Below are positions 60,926 through 64,000 of a DNA stretch of 64,000 bases, one piece after another. How positions within the stretch are numbered: position 1 is the stretch's first letter; every line of letters starts with the position of its first letter. The position numbers were made by a program, and so were the translations under genes. Source of the stretch: Veronia nyctiphanis (GTDB lineage Bacteria > Pseudomonadota > Gammaproteobacteria > Enterobacterales > Vibrionaceae); NCBI RefSeq assembly GCF_004116385.1, contig NZ_PEIB01000020.1:1-64000 (forward strand), read 5' to 3'. The notes below the pieces were generated by a model, which was not told the DNA's origin, ran no database searches, and saw only the letters and a list, made by a program, of their open reading frames with translations.

Positions 60926-61843
60926 CTAAGCCAGAACCATTCCAGGTTCAGCAAATCGGACTGGCAACTCTTCTTCTTGCTCAAACGTGGTCCACTCCCA
61001 CGCTTCCTGATCAGCAAGCACAGCTCTCAACAGTTTGTTGTTAAGCGCGTGGCCAGGCTTATACGCGCGCATTTCGCCAATAATGTTATGGCCACACATA
61101 TATAGGTCTCCAATAGCATCGAGAACCTTGTGTTTGACCAGTTCATTGTCATAGCGCAGACCGTCTTCATTCAAGATACGGTAGTCATCAAGACCAACAG
61201 CGCAATCTAAGCTACCGCCGAGGCACAGGTTTTGTGACTGGAGGTATTCAAAATCGCGCAAGAAGCCAAACGTTCTCGCACGACTGATGTCTTTGATGAA
61301 TGCCTGAGAAGAAAAATCGAGAACTAAGTTCTGTTGTTCCGCTTCAATCGCTGGGTGATTGAAATCAATGGCAAAGTCGAGTCTGAAACCATCATACGGT
61401 AAGAGTTCAGCCCACTTGTCGCCATCTTCGATGCGAACAGGTTTCTTAACACGAATAAAGCGCTTAGCCGCGTTAAGCGTTTCAATGCCCGCAGATTGAA
61501 GCAAATAAATGAATGGGCTTGCGCTGCCATCCATAATCGGGATTTCCGGTGCATCCACTTCGACAATGACATTATCAATGCCCATTCCAGCCAGTGCAGC
61601 ATTGAGGTGCTCAACCGTTGAAATACGCACACCGTCATCATTGACCAGAGCTGTGCATAGCATGGTGTCGCGAACCGACGCTGGATCAGCTGGAAAATCA
61701 ACAGGTGGATTTATATCCGTCCTGCGATAAATAACGCCGGTGTTTGCTGTAGCCGGGCGCATGATCAGTTTGACCTTGCGACCAGAATGCAAACCAACAC
61801 CTGTCGTCTGAACAATTGATTTTAATGTCCGTTGTCTAATCAT
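60926..61843 (-). CDS. lpxC: UDP-3-O-acyl-N-acetylglucosamine deacetylase
   Basis: The committed, zinc-dependent step of lipid A synthesis. The 305-residue protein has the zinc ligands His in [10 protein letters not shown] and His/Asp in [12 protein letters not shown], and the catalytic His in [10 protein letters not shown]. The start at ATG 61843 ([14 protein letters not shown]) is the family start. It is the last gene of the ftsA-ftsZ-lpxC block. The C-terminal end ([12 protein letters not shown]) is the region FtsH recognises for degradation in E. coli. Confidence 0.96.
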   Translation of the reverse strand: MIRQRTLKSIVQTTGVGLHSGRKVKLIMRPATANTGVIYRRTDINPPVDFPADPASVRDTMLCTALVNDDGVRISTVEHLNAALAGMGIDNVIVEVDAPEIPIMDGSASPFIYLLQSAGIETLNAAKRFIRVKKPVRIEDGDKWAELLPYDGFRLDFAIDFNHPAIEAEQQNLVLDFSSQAFIKDISRARTFGFLRDFEYLQSQNLCLGGSLDCAVGLDDYRILNEDGLRYDNELVKHKVLDAIGDLYMCGHNIIGEMRAYKPGHALNNKLLRAVLADQEAWEWTTFEQEEELPVRFAEPGMVLA

Positions 61844-61935
61844 CTGAATACCAAAAATGTCCAAGCGTTAGCTGATACACGAAAAATAACGCGCAATGCT
61901 AACATGCAACCTGATGTAAACCAAGCTACCGACGA

Positions 61936-63113
61936 TTAATCTGCCTGTTTACGCAAAAATGCCGGAATATCTAGGTAATCCTGTTCAGCTTTTTGCTTAG
62001 GCACAACGTTTGCGTTGTCGCTTGGCACGGGTGTTTCAATGCTCGGATTCAGCGTTTTCGCTGGTTCCGTTTTTGGCTGAGGCTTACTTTCAGCAGCAGC
62101 CGGTGTGACTGGCTGTTGTTTTTGGTTACCTGCCACCAATGTAATATCTGGCTTACGCTCTTGACCGATACCTGTCGCAACAACCGTCACGCGCAGTTCA
62201 TCGCTCATTTCTGGGTCCATAGATGAACCGATAACAACGGTAGCATTGTCAGAAGCGAACGCTTTGACGGTGTTACCGACAGTCTCAAATTCGTCTAGGC
62301 GCATGTCAAAACCAGCGGTGATGTTGACAAGCACGCCGCGCGCACCAGCAAGATCAATGTCTTCAAGCAGTGGGCTAGAAATAGCCATTTCAGCCGCTTC
62401 TTCAGCACGCTCTTCGCCAGTTGCCACTCCACTACCCATCATCGCGTGCCCCATTTCAGACATCACGGTACGAACGTCTGCAAAGTCAACGTTAATGAGG
62501 CCCGGGCGAGTAATTAGCTCTGCAATGCCCTGTACCGCATTGCGAAGAACATCGTTTGCTTTCGCAAACGCATCAAGCAATGTAATACCGCGACCCAGAA
62601 CCTTCAGCAGCTTTTCGTTCGGGATAGTGATGAGTGAGTCCACGTGCTTGGACAGCTCTTCAATACCCTGCTCAGCAAAGACCATGCGCTTCTTGCCTTC
62701 AAAGCTGAAAGGTTTGGTCACAACAGCAACTGTCAAGATCCCAAGCTCTTTCGCTACTTCAGCAATGATTGGTGCTGCACCCGTTCCGGTGCCACCGCCC
62801 ATTCCTGCTGCGATGAAGACCATATCGGCCCCTTCTAGCTCAGCTTTAATGCTTCGCGATCTTCTAGAGCTGACTCACGACCTACTTGCGGGTTTGCACC
62901 TGCACCTAGGCCTTTTGTGATGTCTCCACCAATTTGAATAACGTTGCTGATACTGGTTTTACGCAGTGCCTGAGCATCGGTATTCACAGTGATGAATTCC
63001 ACACCTTCAATGGACTCACGCACCATATGTTCGACGGCATTACCACCACCGCCACCAACACCAACAACTTTGATAACCGCGTCGTTGGACATTTCCATCA
63101 TCGGTTCAAACAT
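61936..63113 (-). CDS. ftsZ: Cell division GTPase FtsZ (frame break)
   Basis: The tubulin-like protein that forms the Z ring. The GTP-binding signature [12 protein letters not shown], the N-terminal [15 protein letters not shown], the T7 catalytic region [11 protein letters not shown] and the C-terminal peptide [14 protein letters not shown] (FtsA/ZipA/ZapD contact) are all present. As printed, the frame stops after [13 protein letters not shown]; one extra A in the run at 62845-62847 restores [13 protein letters not shown]. FtsZ is essential, so this break is almost certainly a sequence error. Length about 392 residues. Confidence 0.96.
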
Positions 63114-63145
63114 GTGTTCTCTCCGTATTTCCTGTTCGCATCAGG

Positions 63146-64000
63146 TTAAAATTCTTTTTTCAACCAACCACCAAGCATACTGAACACACTTGAAACAGTA
63201 CGTTTAGACTCAGGTTCGCTGGTTTCGTTCAATAGATTGTCTTTTCCGTAGTGGAGTAAGCCAACCGCCGTCGCACAATAGGGTGCTTCTACATAATCAG
63301 TGAGGCCAGTAACACCCTCAGGTTTACCTACCCTTACCTGGCTCTGAAAAACACGCTCTGCACATTCCACCAAGCCTTGCATTTGAGCTGCGCCACCTGT
63401 TAGCACAACACCAGCAGCAAGATGGTGTTTCACGCCCTGACTTCTGAGGCGCTCCTGAACCCTTGTCAGCTCTTGCTGAACCAGACCCAGTAATTCCGTA
63501 CAGCGTGGCTCTATGACTTCAGACAATGTCTGTCGCTGCAGGCTTCGAGACGGACGACCACCGACGCTGGGTACTTCTACCTTGGCATCTTTATTGACCA
63601 TATCGCTGACCGCACAACCGTACTTCACTTTAATTTTTTCTGCGTCACCCAGCGGCGTGCCAAATGCATAAGCAATGTCGCTGGTAATAACATTTCCGGC
63701 ATAAGGAATCACTTCAGCATGGCGCAGGGCACCGCCAGTCCAAACCGAAATATCCATTGTGCCGCCACCTATATCCACCACACAAACACCAAGCTCTCGC
63801 TCATCAGGTGTAATTACCGCATGACTCGCAGCCAGCCCAGAGAAAACAAGCTGGTCGACCTGAAGACCACAACGCTCAACCGCTTTCTCTATATTTTTGG
63901 CCGTATCATTGTGACAAGTGATTAGGTGCACGCTGGCTTCCATTCGGACGCCAGACAAACCAAGCGGGTTTTTTATGCCCTCTTGATAATCGATTTTGTA
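63146..64000 (-). CDS. ftsA: Cell division protein FtsA, 3' part, cut by window end
   Basis: The actin-like protein that anchors FtsZ filaments to the membrane. The visible part covers the C-terminal 284 residues: KNPLGLSGVRMEASVHLITC, the phosphate-binding VVDIGGGTMDISVW and the adenosine motif VVLTGGAAQMQGL. The amphipathic C-terminal helix (SMLGGWLKKEF) is the membrane-targeting sequence. The frame runs through the window edge, so the start is missing. It precedes ftsZ by 32 bases. Confidence 0.96.
   Translation of the reverse strand, partial: YKIDYQEGIKNPLGLSGVRMEASVHLITCHNDTAKNIEKAVERCGLQVDQLVFSGLAASHAVITPDERELGVCVVDIGGGTMDISVWTGGALRHAEVIPYAGNVITSDIAYAFGTPLGDAEKIKVKYGCAVSDMVNKDAKVEVPSVGGRPSRSLQRQTLSEVIEPRCTELLGLVQQELTRVQERLRSQGVKHHLAAGVVLTGGAAQMQGLVECAERVFQSQVRVGKPEGVTGLTDYVEAPYCATAVGLLHYGKDNLLNETSEPESKRTVSSVFSMLGGWLKKEF

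Overview
The window is 64 kb of chromosome from a gammaproteobacterium, most likely a member of the Vibrionaceae (Grimontia, Enterovibrio, Photobacterium or Vibrio type; the genus cannot be fixed without 16S rRNA or a search). The evidence is a LuxR/HapR/LitR-type quorum-sensing regulator beside hpt and can, a dciA-type helicase loader gene instead of secM next to secA, a pilABCD locus after nadC, and a cytoplasmic F7-like chemotaxis cluster. Apart from that cluster and a patatin/chemoreceptor block, the gene order strongly resembles the 2-3.5 minute region of E. coli (ftsA-ftsZ-lpxC ... secA-mutT-yacG-zapD-coaE ... nadC-ampD ... pdhR-aceEF-lpd-acnB-yacL ... hpt-can-yadGH-panCB-folK-pcnB-gluQ-dksA-sfsA-thpR-hrpB-mrcB).

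Layout. 1-720: a tRNA-Asn array with one partial and one complete gene, then decayed tandem remnants, each with its own intrinsic terminator. 830-9711 (minus): a complete chemotaxis operon, STAS-cheY-cheA-cheW-cheW-mcp-cheR-cheD-cheB, whose soluble receptor carries three tandem PAS domains and a C-terminal CheR tether. 10128-21546: cell-wall synthase mrcB, helicase hrpB, then thpR, sfsA, dksA, gluQ, pcnB, folK, panB and panC. 21616-31693: ABC exporter yadGH, carbonic anhydrase can, hpt, the litR/hapR-type regulator, the ferric-iron transporter fbpABC, glnK-amtB and yacL. 31934-48818 (mostly minus): acnB, two paralogous patatin/POTRA/beta-barrel proteins with an oppositely oriented chemoreceptor between them, then lpdA, aceF, aceE and pdhR. 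49037-56714: ampD, nadC, the type IV pilus genes pilA-pilB-pilC-pilD, then coaE, zapD and yacG. 56773-64000: mutT, secA, dciA, lpxC, ftsZ and the 3' part of ftsA, cut by the window edge.

Control sites that can be read directly include a sigma-54 promoter before glnK-amtB, a palindromic PdhR operator overlapping the pdhR -10 box, a strong terminator between pdhR and aceE, a stretch over the litR ribosome-binding site that could pair with Qrr small RNAs, and a probable AUC start codon for pcnB that parallels the AUU start known for E. coli pcnB.

Quality warning: twelve genes (cheB, the PAS receptor, mrcB, amtB, acnB, both patatin genes, the second chemoreceptor, aceF, pilD, dciA, ftsZ) are interrupted by 15 frame breaks. 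Fourteen are repaired by adding back one base, usually in a short run of one nucleotide; the other lies in a run of eight C. Because essential ftsZ and several central-metabolism genes are hit, I treat these as read errors in the source sequence and annotate each gene as one reconstructed CDS. No CRISPR array, prophage, insertion sequence or defence island was seen. The most unusual content is the triple-PAS F7-like chemotaxis system and the patatin-chemoreceptor-patatin block.
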